Notes: generated by a model from the sequence alone, not told the origin. A stretch of DNA of 64,000 nucleotides from Sphingomonadaceae bacterium 3R27C6 (GCA_005503215.1 SCNS01000004.1:241881-305880), one strand, 5' to 3'; numbered from the stretch's first letter, positions 34,746-43,992 are shown. Program-made: numbers and translations.

Positions 34746-36413
34746 CTAAGGGTGGAGGGAACGGCGGAAGGTTTCGGGGAGGAACAGCAGCCCGACGATC
34801 AATGTGATCACCGCGACGATCACCGGATACCAGAGGCCGTAATAGATGTTGCCCGTCGCCGCGACCATCGCGAACGCCGTCGTCGGCAGGAAACCGCCGA
34901 ACCAGCCGTTGCCGATATGATAGGGCAGCGACATCGCGGTGTAGCGGATGCGGCTGGGGAAGAGTTCGACGAGCAACGCCGCGATCGGGCCGTAGACCAT
35001 CGTCACGAGCAGCACGAGGTAGAAGAGGATCGCGACGACGAGCGGCTTGTTGATCGCCGCCGGATCGGCCTTTGCCGGGTAGCCGGCGTCCGCCAGCGCG
35101 CGTTCGAGGTCCGAACGGAAGGTGGCGATCGCGCCGGCGCGATCCTCTTCGGCAAGGCGCCAGGGATCGGGCGCGGCGAGGACGCGCGAGCCGATGCGCA
35201 CGCGCGCAGGCTCGCCCGTCATGCGTTCGCGCGTGAAAGACGTGTAGCTCGCACCCGCCTTTGCCAGCGTCGACTTGATGATGTCGCAGCCGCTGCCTTC
35301 GAACTTGTTGCCTCCGATCGGATCGAACTGGAACGAGCAGGACCCGGGATCGGCCGCCATGATCACGGCGGCGTTCTGCTGTGCCTTGGCCATCGCCGGA
35401 TTGGCCGCGCTGGTGAGCATCTGGAACGCCGGGAAATAGGTGATCGCGGCGAGCGCGCAGCCCGCGAGGATGATCGGCTTGCGCCCGACCTTGTCACTGA
35501 GCCAGCCGAAGAAGATGAAGAAAGGTGTGCCCAGCGCGAGCGCGATGGCGATCAATATGTTCGCGGTCGCGCCGTCGACCTTCAGTGTCTTTTCGAGGAA
35601 GAAGAGCGCATAGAATTGCCCCGAGTACCAGACGACCGCCTGCCCCGCGACCGCGCCGAACAGCGCGACGAGCACCCATTTCAGGTTCTCCCAGCGCCCG
35701 AAGGCTTCGGTGAGCGGCGCTTTCGACGTCGTGCCCTCCTCCTTCATCTGCTTGAAGACCGGGCTTTCCTCGAGCTGGAGGCGAATCCACAGCGACACGC
35801 CGAGCAGGATCACCGAGATGAGGAAGGGGATGCGCCAGCCCCAATCGGCAAAAGCGGCCTCGCCCATCGCCGAGCGAATGACGATAACGACGCCGAGCGC
35901 CGCGAACAGGCCGAGCGTCGCGGTGGTCTGGATGAAGCTGGTGAACAGGCCGCGTTTGCCGTCGGGGGCATGTTCGGCGACGTAAGTGGCGGCGCCGCCA
36001 TATTCGCCGCCGAGCGCGAGCCCCTGGACGAGGCGGAGCAGCACGAGCAGGATCGGCGCCGCGACGCCGATCGACGCATAGCTGGGGAGCACGCCGACGA
36101 GGAAGGTCGACGCGCCCATCAGTCCCATGGTGACGAGAAAGGTGTTCTTGCGCCCGACAAGGTCGCCGATGCGCCCGAACACGAGCGCGCCGAACGGCCT
36201 TACCGCAAAGCCCGCGGCGAAGGCGCCAAGCGCGAAGATGAAGCCAGTGGTTTCGTTGACGCCCGAGAAGAATTGCGCCGAGATGATCGTCGCGAGCAGG
36301 CCGTAGAGGTAGAAATCATACCATTCGAAGACCGTGCCGAGCGACGAGGCCAGGATGACCTTGCGTTCGCTCTGCCGGGTTTCGAGTGCCGTCGCGCCGT
36401 CACCGTTCGTCAT
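34746..36413 (-). CDS. MFS transporter, metabolite:H+ symporter (MHS) type
   Basis: The 555-residue inner-membrane transporter has twelve hydrophobic segments, the MFS signature loop GRIGDLVGRKNTF between helices 2 and 3, and a repeat GWLSDKVGRKPI in the second half. N-terminal FEWYDFYLYGLLATI is characteristic of the MHS (ShiA/ProP-like) branch. It is unusually long because of an insertion of roughly 110 residues in a periplasmic loop of the C-terminal half. The loop contains two cysteines (GSCSF, SGCDI) that could form a disulfide. The substrate is unknown; dicarboxylates, aromatic acids and osmolytes are usual for MHS proteins. Confidence 0.88.
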   Translation of the reverse strand: MTNGDGATALETRQSERKVILASSLGTVFEWYDFYLYGLLATIISAQFFSGVNETTGFIFALGAFAAGFAVRPFGALVFGRIGDLVGRKNTFLVTMGLMGASTFLVGVLPSYASIGVAAPILLVLLRLVQGLALGGEYGGAATYVAEHAPDGKRGLFTSFIQTTATLGLFAALGVVIVIRSAMGEAAFADWGWRIPFLISVILLGVSLWIRLQLEESPVFKQMKEEGTTSKAPLTEAFGRWENLKWVLVALFGAVAGQAVVWYSGQFYALFFLEKTLKVDGATANILIAIALALGTPFFIFFGWLSDKVGRKPIILAGCALAAITYFPAFQMLTSAANPAMAKAQQNAAVIMAADPGSCSFQFDPIGGNKFEGSGCDIIKSTLAKAGASYTSFTRERMTGEPARVRIGSRVLAAPDPWRLAEEDRAGAIATFRSDLERALADAGYPAKADPAAINKPLVVAILFYLVLLVTMVYGPIAALLVELFPSRIRYTAMSLPYHIGNGWFGGFLPTTAFAMVAATGNIYYGLWYPVIVAVITLIVGLLFLPETFRRSLHP

Positions 36414-36472
36414 CCGCTACCCCTTCGCCCATTATCTTGTGGGCGAAGGGTCTAGCGGACGGGTAGCGCGCG

Positions 36473-37855
36473 TCAACCGACGCGCTTGACCGCACCCTTG
36501 TGCGCGCCGACGCTCTTGTTGCGCGGGCGGAAACGGCGCTTGCGCTGGCCTTCCGCGCCTTCGCCGGCAGGAGCGCCGTCACGGCGCGGCCCGCGATCGC
36601 CGCGCGGCTTGTTGCCGTCACGGCCGCGCAGCGCATCTTCGCGCTGGCGCTGCGGGTTGCGGCCCTGGCTGCCCGTGTCGCGCGGCGGCTGTGCCGGCTT
36701 CGGCAGGTTGCGCACCAGCTCGTTGAAATTCTCGGGCAGCGGCATCGGTTCGGACTTGCTCCGCGTGACGCGCTCGATATCGCGCATGTACGGACGCTCA
36801 TCGGGCGCGATGAAGCTGATCGCCTTGCCCTCTGCGCCGGCGCGCGCGGTGCGGCCGATGCGGTGAACATATTGTTCGGGCACGTTCGGGATCTCGAAGT
36901 TGATCACATGGCTGACGCCCGACACGTCGATGCCGCGTGCGGCGATGTCGGTCGCGACAAGCAGCTTGATGTCGCCCGAGCGGAACGCCTGCAGCGCATG
37001 GGTACGCTGCGACTGGCTCTTGTTGCCATGGATCGCCATCGCCTTGATGCCCGCGCCCGCGAGGTGGCGCACGACGCGGTCGGCGCCATGCTTGGTGCGG
37101 GTGAAGATCAGCGCGCGGTCGATATCTTCGCTGGCAATGACCGAGTGCAGCAGCGCCTGCTTTTCCTTCTGTTCGACGAAGGTCGAATATTGGCTGATCT
37201 TTTCGACCGTGGTCGCCGCCGGGGTGACCGACACGGTCACCGGATCCTCAAGGAACTGTTCGGCGAGGTGCGCGATTTCCTTCGGCATCGTCGCCGAGAA
37301 GAACAGGTTCTGGCGGCGCGAGGGCAGCAGCTTGGCGATGCGGCGCAGCGAGTGGATGAAGCCCATGTCCATCATCTGGTCGGCTTCGTCGAGGACGAAG
37401 ATTTCGACGTCGTCGAGGCGGAGCGCGCGCTGGTCGATCAGGTCGAGCAGGCGGCCCGGGGTCGCGACGAGGATGTCGACACCGCTCGAAAGCTCGCGGA
37501 TCTGCTTGTTGATCGGCACGCCGCCGAAAACGGTCGTGACGCTGAGCTTGGTGAAACGGCCATAGTCGCGGCAGCTCTGCGCGATCTGCGCAGCCAATTC
37601 GCGCGTCGGCGCGAGGACGAGCATGCGGCAGCTCCGCGGATTGGCGCGATGCGGATAGGTCAAAAGATGATGGATCGACGGCAGCGAGAAACCGGCGGTC
37701 TTGCCGGTGCCCGTCTGCGCGATGCCGCACAGGTCGCGGCCCTTCATCAGCGGCGGGATCGCCTGCGTCTGAATCGGGGTCGGGGTGGTGTAATCCTTGG
37801 CGGCAAGCGCGCGATTGATGTCGGCGTGCAGGCCAAAGTCGTTAAAAGTCGTCAT
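36473..37855 (-). CDS. DEAD-box RNA helicase, RhlE-like
   Basis: The 460-residue ATP-dependent RNA helicase has all the DEAD-box landmarks: Q motif TPTPIQTQAIP, motif I AQTGTGKT, motif II VLDEADQMMDMGF, motif III SATMPKE, motif VI HRIGRTARAG. It has a basic, Arg/Gly-rich tail after residue 380 (GSQGRNPQRQREDALRGRDG). The tail and linker place it in the RhlE/CsdA-like group that acts on ribosome assembly and cold-induced RNA remodelling. The ATG at 37855 is chosen. Upstream is a leader with several hairpins. Confidence 0.93.
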   Translation of the reverse strand: MTTFNDFGLHADINRALAAKDYTTPTPIQTQAIPPLMKGRDLCGIAQTGTGKTAGFSLPSIHHLLTYPHRANPRSCRMLVLAPTRELAAQIAQSCRDYGRFTKLSVTTVFGGVPINKQIRELSSGVDILVATPGRLLDLIDQRALRLDDVEIFVLDEADQMMDMGFIHSLRRIAKLLPSRRQNLFFSATMPKEIAHLAEQFLEDPVTVSVTPAATTVEKISQYSTFVEQKEKQALLHSVIASEDIDRALIFTRTKHGADRVVRHLAGAGIKAMAIHGNKSQSQRTHALQAFRSGDIKLLVATDIAARGIDVSGVSHVINFEIPNVPEQYVHRIGRTARAGAEGKAISFIAPDERPYMRDIERVTRSKSEPMPLPENFNELVRNLPKPAQPPRDTGSQGRNPQRQREDALRGRDGNKPRGDRGPRRDGAPAGEGAEGQRKRRFRPRNKSVGAHKGAVKRVG

Positions 37856-38102
37856 AAAATACTCACATGGGGCGACGCGCAGGCGCATCCGTTCGGTTCG
37901 AACGGACGGCGCACGGCCGCGGGTTCGAAACGACCCGCGTGAAAGGGTGCCTCTGGGGACAAAGCGCTGGTCCGGCTCGTCCCGCGCCTGTTTCGGGCGG
38001 GAAAATCACGCTGCCGGTGGTTACGGCGGGTGATCCCGCCATGCTGCGCTGCACAACATATGGCATGGGTTGCGCAGTTTTGCAAGATAATTGCGCGCTT
38101 AC
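37856..38102 (-). promoter_or_regulatory. Structured leader of the DEAD-box helicase gene
   Basis: This stretch upstream of the helicase contains hairpins CCGTTCG/CGAACGG (37889-37905) and CGCGGGT/ACCCGCG (37918-37939). A weak promoter candidate is on the minus strand: TTGCAA at 38080-38085, 17-base spacer, CATATG at 38057-38062. A long folded leader is common for cold-inducible helicase genes. No gene is visible in the 357 bases between the helicase and glpK; the remainder is covered by the repeat entry. Confidence 0.4.
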
Positions 38103-38118
38103 CTATTCCATTCTCCCT

Positions 38119-38185
38119 GAGCTTGTCGAAGCGCGGTTCTTTCTTCATTGATTGACCGAGAAAAGAGCGGTGCTTCGACAAGCTC
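38119..38185. repeat. Intergenic inverted repeat, GAGCTTGTCGAAGC type
   Basis: GAGCTTGTCGAAGC (38119-38132) recurs as the exact reverse complement GCTTCGACAAGCTC (38172-38185), with a 39-base spacer. It lies between the divergent helicase and glpK starts and ends 27 bases before glpK. The sequence matches a repeat I associate with sphingomonad and related genomes; a genome count would be needed to confirm. Confidence 0.75.
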
Positions 38186-38212
38186 GGCACCAACGGATGA
38201 GGGGGAAACGCA

Positions 38213-39685
38213 TTGGCCGAGAAGATCATCGTCATCGACGAGGGCACGACGTCGACGCGGACGATGCTTTTCGGCGCCGACGGCACCCCCCTCGGCAGCG
38301 CGCAGCGCGAGATCAGACAGCATTATCCCGGCCCCGGGCTGGTCGAACATGACGCCGCCGAAATCTGGGAGGCCACCCTCGCCTGCACGCGCGAAATGAT
38401 CGCGCAGGCGGGCGGCGCCGACCATGTCGCCGCGATCGGGATCACCAACCAGCGCGAGACGGTGGTATTCTGGGACCGCACCACCGGCGAGCCGCTCGCG
38501 CGCGCGATCGTGTGGCAGGACCGTCGCTCGGCAGCCGATTGCGCGGCGCTGAAAGAAGCGGGCTATGAGCAGCAAGCGCAGGCGAAGAGCGGGCTGCTGC
38601 TCGATCCCTATTTTTCGGGAACCAAGATCGGCTGGGCGCTGAAACACTGGCCGCAGCTGAAGGAAGCCGGCGACCGGCTCGCGGTCGGGACGGTCGAATC
38701 CTATCTCGTCTATCGCCTGACCGGCGGCGTCCATGTCACCGACGCGAGCAACGCGTCGCGCACCTTGCTGATGGACATCAACGGCCAGGGCGGCTGGGAT
38801 AGCGAGCTATGCGACCTGCTCGGCGTGCCGATGGGCCTGCTCCCCGAAATCACCGGCTGCACGACGCGCGTCGGCACGACCGATCCGGCGCTGTTCGGCG
38901 GCGCGATCGCGATCTGCGGGATGGCGGGAGACCAGCAGGCGGCAACGATCGGGCAGGCGTGCCTGTCGCCGGGACAGACCAAGGCGACCTTCGGCACCGG
39001 TGCCTTCATCCTCTCCGCCAGCGGCACGGTGCGCCCCGTGTCGAACCATCGCCTGCTCGCGACAATATTGGTGCAGGAGGGCGACGTGCGCTCCTATGCG
39101 CTCGAAGGATCGGTATTCGTCGCGGGCAGCCTGATCAAATGGCTGCGCGACGGGCTGGGCCTGCTCGCCAATGCGGGCGAGAGCGAAGGGCTCGCGCGCT
39201 CGGTGAGCGACAATGGCGGCGTCTATCTGGTCCCCGCCCTCACCGGGCTCGGCGCGCCGCACTGGCGTCCCGATGCGCTCGCGGCCATATCGGGACTGAA
39301 CTTCGCGACGACGAAGGCGCATGTCGCGCGCGCGGCGCTGGAAGCGCAAGCCTATCAGGCGCACGACCTGAAATCGGCCTTCGCCGCCGACGGGGTCGAC
39401 TGGGCCGAGGTGCGGATCGACGGCGGCATGGCGGCGAACGACTGGATGGCGCAGGACCTTGCCGACATGCTGGGCATCACCGTCGAGCGGCCCGATTTCG
39501 TCGAGAGCACCGCACTTGGCGCCGCGATGCTCGCCGCAACCGGCGCCGGCCTTTATCCGGACCTCGCGAGCGCAGCCAAGGCGATGCGCGGCACCGCGAC
39601 GCGCTTCACGCCGGCGCTGGATGCCGGGAAACGCAAAACGCGCCTTGCCGGCTGGCAAAGCGCGCTTGCAAAGGTTCTGGGCTGA
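38213..39685 (+). CDS. glpK: Glycerol kinase
   Basis: The 490-residue FGGY-family kinase phosphorylates glycerol to glycerol 3-phosphate. It has the N-terminal phosphate loop IDEGTTSTRTMLFGADG, VWQDRRSA, the YFSGTKIGW segment and the adenosine-motif GGMAANDWMAQDLADML. Length is normal. The start is a TTG with GAGGGGGAA seven bases upstream; no in-frame ATG lies nearby that keeps the family N terminus. It is isolated from glpF and glpD. An inverted repeat precedes it and the ribosomal gene rpmE converges 27 bases after its stop. Confidence 0.95.
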   Translation: MAEKIIVIDEGTTSTRTMLFGADGTPLGSAQREIRQHYPGPGLVEHDAAEIWEATLACTREMIAQAGGADHVAAIGITNQRETVVFWDRTTGEPLARAIVWQDRRSAADCAALKEAGYEQQAQAKSGLLLDPYFSGTKIGWALKHWPQLKEAGDRLAVGTVESYLVYRLTGGVHVTDASNASRTLLMDINGQGGWDSELCDLLGVPMGLLPEITGCTTRVGTTDPALFGGAIAICGMAGDQQAATIGQACLSPGQTKATFGTGAFILSASGTVRPVSNHRLLATILVQEGDVRSYALEGSVFVAGSLIKWLRDGLGLLANAGESEGLARSVSDNGGVYLVPALTGLGAPHWRPDALAAISGLNFATTKAHVARAALEAQAYQAHDLKSAFAADGVDWAEVRIDGGMAANDWMAQDLADMLGITVERPDFVESTALGAAMLAATGAGLYPDLASAAKAMRGTATRFTPALDAGKRKTRLAGWQSALAKVLG

Positions 39686-39712
39686 CCCCCGCTTTCGCGG
39701 AGGTGGGCGCCA

Positions 39713-39940
39713 TTAGCGCTTGAGGGTGAGACCACCGAAACGCTTGTTGAACTTGGCGACCTGACCCGCAGCGTCGAGCATGCGTCCGGTGCCGCCGGTC
39801 CAGGCCGGGTGCGCGGTGGGGTCGATTTCGAGCGTCATCGTGTCGCCCTCTTTGCCCCAGGTCGAGCGCGTCTGATACTCGGTGCCATCGGTCATCTTGA
39901 CCGTGATCATGTGATAGTCGGGGTGAATGTCGTTTTTCAT
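39713..39940 (-). CDS. rpmE: 50S ribosomal protein L31
   Basis: The 75-residue L31 starts [19 protein letters not shown] and ends in [12 protein letters not shown]. It lacks the CxxC zinc-ligand cysteines, so it is the C-minus form, typical of alphaproteobacteria. It is a component of the large-subunit central protuberance bridging to the small subunit. It is a single gene on the minus strand, convergent with glpK and 114 bases downstream of fabZ's end, separated by a stretch without a visible gene. Confidence 0.97.
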   Translation of the reverse strand: MKNDIHPDYHMITVKMTDGTEYQTRSTWGKEGDTMTLEIDPTAHPAWTGGTGRMLDAAGQVAKFNKRFGGLTLKR

Positions 39941-40054
39941 CTCAATTGCTCCTGTGCCGCTGGTTACCGACCAGCCGCGTGAGTCGTTGCGTCCCCGTCC
40001 GGGGCCGCGAAGCGGTGGCCCCTAACGGCGAAAGCCGGATTTTGCAAGTCTTGC

Positions 40055-40534
40055 TTAGTCGCTCGGCGGATCGGCGATCATCGCGGTGAACTGGCACTCG
40101 GTCGCCAACTGGCCGCCCAGCATCGCCTTGCCTTCGAACTTGCAGATATTCCGCTTCGCCTGAAGGATGGTGACGTGGAGGTCGAGCAGCACACCGGGTT
40201 CCACGGGCTTGCGGAACTTCACCCCGTCGATGCCCATGAAATAGACGAGCTTGCCCGAGCCGCCGAGGCCGAGCGATTCGACCGCCAAGATGCCGCCGGC
40301 CTGCGCCAGCGCCTCGACGATGAGGACGCCGGGCATGATCGGCCGGCCGGGGAAATGCCCCTGGAAAAAGGGCTCGTTCATCGTCACCGCCTTGACCGCG
40401 TGGATCGAGGTGTCCTTCACCATCGATTCCACCCGGTCGACGAGCAGCATCGGATAACGATGCGGCAGCAGCGTCAGGATCCGGCGGATATCCACCGGGC
40501 CCAAGGCGCCGTCCGGCTTTTCCCCGTCCGTCAT
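40055..40534 (-). CDS. fabZ: 3-hydroxyacyl-ACP dehydratase FabZ
   Basis: The 159-residue hot-dog-fold enzyme dehydrates (3R)-hydroxyacyl-ACP in fatty acid elongation. The catalytic histidine is in [14 protein letters not shown] and the catalytic glutamate in [12 protein letters not shown]-terminal [17 protein letters not shown] is the FabZ (not FabA) hallmark. It starts five bases after the skp stop. In enterobacteria this gene stands between lpxD and lpxA; here neither is present, and the next downstream gene is rpmE. Confidence 0.97.
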   Translation of the reverse strand: MTDGEKPDGALGPVDIRRILTLLPHRYPMLLVDRVESMVKDTSIHAVKAVTMNEPFFQGHFPGRPIMPGVLIVEALAQAGGILAVESLGLGGSGKLVYFMGIDGVKFRKPVEPGVLLDLHVTILQAKRNICKFEGKAMLGGQLATECQFTAMIADPPSD

Positions 40535-40539
40535 CGATC

Positions 40540-41229
40540 TTAGCGGGTCGTCGGTGCGGTGCCGGTCGGAGCCGGGGTCGCCGGACGCGTACCCTGTGCG
40601 GCGCGTGCCTGGTCCATCAGCTGCTGGTTGCGCTGCTGGACAAGCTGGCCCGCCTGGTAACCGGCCGGAACCGCAGTCGACACGGTCGGCAGGATGCGGT
40701 TGAGTTCGGCAACCACCGCGTCGGTGATGTCGACATTGTTTTCGCGCGCGATCACCGCCTCGGGGTTGACGAGCAGGTCGACCTTTTTCGCGGTCATCGC
40801 GGCCTTGATCGCTTCGTTCATGCGAACGCTGATCTGGTCTTCGACATACGCGATCGCGAGGTCGACGGGCGCACCGATCTGACCGAGCTCGGCCTGCGCG
40901 GCCTGGCGCTTGTCCTGGACGGCCTTGGCGGCAGCCTGCAGCGACGCCTGGTTGACCGGCGTCTTCTTCGCTTCTTCGTTATATTTGGCGATCAGGACGT
41001 TGATTTCGGCCTGCAGCGTCTGGCCGCGCGACTGCTGCTGGTCGATCTGCGCCTTGTAGGTCGTTTCGATCTGCGTCGAAGCGGTCTGGAAGGCGTTCGA
41101 GCGGGCGGCGGCGACGCGGACGTCGGCAACGCCGACACCCTTTGCCTGGGCAATGGCCGGAGCCGACAGGAGGGGCGAAACCGACAGCGTGGCAATCGCC
41201 AGCGCCGAGGCGGCAAGGATTTTCTTCAT
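40540..41229 (-). CDS. skp: Periplasmic chaperone Skp/OmpH family
   Basis: The 229-residue protein has a signal peptide ([20 protein letters not shown] and following) and a long coiled-coil body ([37 protein letters not shown]) characteristic of the Skp trimer tentacles. A Pro/Thr/Ala-rich tail follows. It holds unfolded outer-membrane proteins in the periplasm for delivery to BamA. Its ATG overlaps the bamA stop as TGATG. It is longer than E. coli Skp (161) because of extra helix and tail, usual in alphaproteobacteria. Confidence 0.93.
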   Translation of the reverse strand: MKKILAASALAIATLSVSPLLSAPAIAQAKGVGVADVRVAAARSNAFQTASTQIETTYKAQIDQQQSRGQTLQAEINVLIAKYNEEAKKTPVNQASLQAAAKAVQDKRQAAQAELGQIGAPVDLAIAYVEDQISVRMNEAIKAAMTAKKVDLLVNPEAVIARENNVDITDAVVAELNRILPTVSTAVPAGYQAGQLVQQRNQQLMDQARAAQGTRPATPAPTGTAPTTR

Positions 41230-43919
41230 CAGAATTGGGTTCCTACATTGAATGAGAAGCGTTTGGTATCATCGCCCTCTTCTTTGCGAAGGGCGTAAGC
41301 GAAGTCGATCCGGAAGGGACCGAAGGGAGAGTTCCAGTTCACCCCGGCACCGATCGACACGCGCGGCATCCACGTGTCGCCGAAGAAGCGTTCCTCGAAC
41401 GGATCGAGGCGCGAGAAATCGGTCGGGCAGGTCGTATACTGGCCGGTGCCCGTCGGGACGCCGCCCGTCGGCGTCGTAAAGGTTTCCGTGGCGAACTGGG
41501 TGACACCCGTGGTCGCGTTCCGGCAAAGCGACTTGGTGAGACCGAAACCGGGCGCGTTGGGGTCGGTTTCCCTGAAATTGGCAAGCGTCGTGAGCTGCGG
41601 CCTGCGCACGCTGAACACCGACCCGACGTCGACGAAGATCGACGGGCGAAGCCCCATTTCCTTCGCGCCGGTGCCGAGCGGAATATCGAGTTCGATCCGG
41701 CCCTGATAATAGGCGCGGCCGCCAAGCGCGTCGTCGATCTGGCCGCGCTCACCGTTGGCGTCCGTGACGACAATGGGGTTCGCCGGATCGGTATTGTCGA
41801 CCGAGTAGCGGATAACACGCGGGCCGACGCCGCGAATGTCGAAACCGCGCATCTGCGGTTCGCCAAGGAAGAAGCGGTCGGTCAGGCGCACCTTGTCGCT
41901 CGTCGGGGTCGGACGGCCACCGAACGGATAGATATAGCCGCCTTCGGCCGACAGGTTGAGGATGAAGCGGCTGCCGAGGTTGAAGTGCTTCGAGCCGTTC
42001 AAGCGCGTGCGGACATATTTGACGCTGCCGCCGAGGCCGGCGAAATCCTGGCTGAGCGACAGCGACTGGCCGCGCGTCGGACGGATGCGATTGTCGCGGT
42101 CGTCATAGGCGAGCGTATAGCCGAGCAGCGAGGTCGTGCGGTTGCCGATCGCGTCGCACAGGTAACGGCCGGCCACGAGCGGGTCGCACTCGCCGCCGAA
42201 ATAATAGATTCCCTTGTCGAGCGTCACATCGTCGAAGTTGAGACTGTAGCGCGCGAAGAAGGACATGAATTCGGTCAACGGCACGCCGGCGTTGATCTGG
42301 ACACCGGTCGTGACCTGCTGGAACGTCGTCCGGCGGTCGTTGTTGATGAAGTTGAACGAGTTCAGATCGCGGCGATAGATGCTGCCGCCGACCGAGATAT
42401 TGCGGTCGAACAGATAGGGTTCGGTGAAACCGAGTTCGATCGACTTCGAATAGCTCGAATAGTTGACCGACGCCTGGAGCTGCTGGCCGAGGCCGCGGAA
42501 GTTGCGCTGGCGGATCGACGCCTGGAGCAGGAAATTCTCGATCGACGAGAAACCGGCCGACAGCGAGAGTTCGCCGGTCGGCTTTTCCTCGACGTTGGTT
42601 TCGAGGATGATGCGGTCGGGGGCGCTGCCTTCCTTGCGCTCGATTTCGAGATTTTCCTGGAAATAACCCAGGCTGTTGATGCGGTTTTCGGTGCGCTTGA
42701 CGCCGAAGCTGTTGAACGCATCGCCTTCGTTCAGGCGGAATTCGCGGCGCACGACCTTGTCGTGGGTCAGCGTGTTACCGTTGACGTCGATGCGCTCGAC
42801 GTAGGTACGCGGGCTTTCGGCGACGTTGAAGGTGATCGCCATCGTCCGCGTTTCGGGGTCGCGGCGGAATTCGGGGTTGATGTCGGCGAAGGCATAGCCG
42901 AACAGGCCCGCGGTTTCGCTCAGGCTTTCGACCGTGTCCTCGACCTGCTTGGCGTCATACCAGTCGCCGGTCTTCATCGGCAGCAGCTTCTTCAGCATTT
43001 CGGGCTGGAAGTCGCGGATTTCGCTCTTCACGTCGATGTCGCCGAACTTGTAGCGTTCGCCTTCCTCGACCACATAGGTGATGATGAAGTCCTGCTTGTT
43101 GCTCGTCAGCTCGGCCACCGCCGAAATCACGCGGAAATCGGCGTAACCGTTGGTCAGGTAGAAAAGGCGCAGCTTCTGCTGGTCATAGGCGAGGCGATCG
43201 GGGTCGTAGCTGGTGTTCGACGACAGGATCGTCATCAGGCTCGACTGCTTCGTCGCCATCTCGTCCTTGAGATCGCCGTCGCTGAACTTCTCGTTGCCGA
43301 TGATGTTGATCTGGCGGACCTTCGATTTCGGCCCCTCGTTGATTTCGAAGACGACATCGACGCGGTTCTGGTCGAGCGACACCATCTTGGGCTCGACCGT
43401 CGCGGCGAAGCGGCCCTGGCGCTTGTAGAGTTCGATGATGCGCGCCACGTCGGCGCGGACTTTCGAGCGGGTGAAGATCTGACGCGGCGCGAGCTTGATC
43501 TCGGGGCGGATCTTGTCTTCCTTCAGGCGCTTGTTGCCCTCGAGGATGACGCGGTTGATCACCGGGTTTTCGGTAACCTGGATCGTCAGCGCACCGGCGT
43601 TGTCGGTGATCTGGAAATCCTTGAACAATTCGGTCGCGGCCAGATCCTTCAGCGCCTGATCGAGGATCGAGCGATCATATTGCTGGCCGACGCGCAGGCG
43701 CAGATACGACAGGATCGTCTGCGCCTCGAGCCGCTGATTGCCGACGACGGTGATCGACTTGACCGTCGTCGCGGCTGGAGCCGCTTCGGGAGCCGGAGCC
43801 GGGACGACTGGCGGCGCAACCTGTTGCGCCATCACCGGCGTCGCGAGCATCGTGCCGGCCAAAAGAAGTACCGACAGCTGCGTCCGCGCCGAGAATTTGT
43901 GTGAAGCCACGCTGTTCAT
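41229..43919 (-). CDS. bamA: Outer membrane protein assembly factor BamA
   Basis: The 896-residue Omp85 protein has a signal peptide, five POTRA domains (starting at VKSITVVGNQRLEAQTIL) and a C-terminal beta barrel ending KRFSFNVGTQF with terminal Phe. Lid and barrel signatures such as GRSRFILNL and the VRP-type motif region are present in part (the conserved RGF of strand-6 loop as MRGFDIRGVGPR). It inserts barrels into the outer membrane. The chain is some 80-100 residues longer than the E. coli protein, from an N-terminal extension and long extracellular loops (for example GECDPLVAGRYLCD). The ATG giving MNSVASHK is chosen. Confidence 0.96.
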   Translation of the reverse strand: MNSVASHKFSARTQLSVLLLAGTMLATPVMAQQVAPPVVPAPAPEAAPAATTVKSITVVGNQRLEAQTILSYLRLRVGQQYDRSILDQALKDLAATELFKDFQITDNAGALTIQVTENPVINRVILEGNKRLKEDKIRPEIKLAPRQIFTRSKVRADVARIIELYKRQGRFAATVEPKMVSLDQNRVDVVFEINEGPKSKVRQINIIGNEKFSDGDLKDEMATKQSSLMTILSSNTSYDPDRLAYDQQKLRLFYLTNGYADFRVISAVAELTSNKQDFIITYVVEEGERYKFGDIDVKSEIRDFQPEMLKKLLPMKTGDWYDAKQVEDTVESLSETAGLFGYAFADINPEFRRDPETRTMAITFNVAESPRTYVERIDVNGNTLTHDKVVRREFRLNEGDAFNSFGVKRTENRINSLGYFQENLEIERKEGSAPDRIILETNVEEKPTGELSLSAGFSSIENFLLQASIRQRNFRGLGQQLQASVNYSSYSKSIELGFTEPYLFDRNISVGGSIYRRDLNSFNFINNDRRTTFQQVTTGVQINAGVPLTEFMSFFARYSLNFDDVTLDKGIYYFGGECDPLVAGRYLCDAIGNRTTSLLGYTLAYDDRDNRIRPTRGQSLSLSQDFAGLGGSVKYVRTRLNGSKHFNLGSRFILNLSAEGGYIYPFGGRPTPTSDKVRLTDRFFLGEPQMRGFDIRGVGPRVIRYSVDNTDPANPIVVTDANGERGQIDDALGGRAYYQGRIELDIPLGTGAKEMGLRPSIFVDVGSVFSVRRPQLTTLANFRETDPNAPGFGLTKSLCRNATTGVTQFATETFTTPTGGVPTGTGQYTTCPTDFSRLDPFEERFFGDTWMPRVSIGAGVNWNSPFGPFRIDFAYALRKEEGDDTKRFSFNVGTQF

Positions 43920-43992
43920 CCCGAAAAAATAACTCAAAAGCGACAAACCCGCCTGACCGCGGGTTCGTGCGCCACTCCCTGCCCCAGACTCG

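Noticed and set aside
33540..36455. A 971-codon open frame on the plus strand opposite the MHS transporter
   Set aside because: It is the shadow of a GC-rich gene in the complementary frame: Arg/Asp/Glu-rich, no domain or signal pattern. The opposite strand encodes a clear 12-helix transporter.
37918..37939. A tRNA T-loop-like GGTTCGAAAC segment
   Set aside because: It forms a simple hairpin (CGCGGGT with ACCCGCG) without an acceptor stem, anticodon arm or CCA end.
39686..39707. Short GC hairpin between glpK and rpmE
   Set aside because: Only four reliable pairs (CCGC/GCGG) and no U-run, so it is not listed as a terminator.
41985..43904. A 639-codon open frame opposite bamA
   Set aside because: Composition is typical of an antisense frame in high-GC DNA and it runs through all POTRA codons of bamA.
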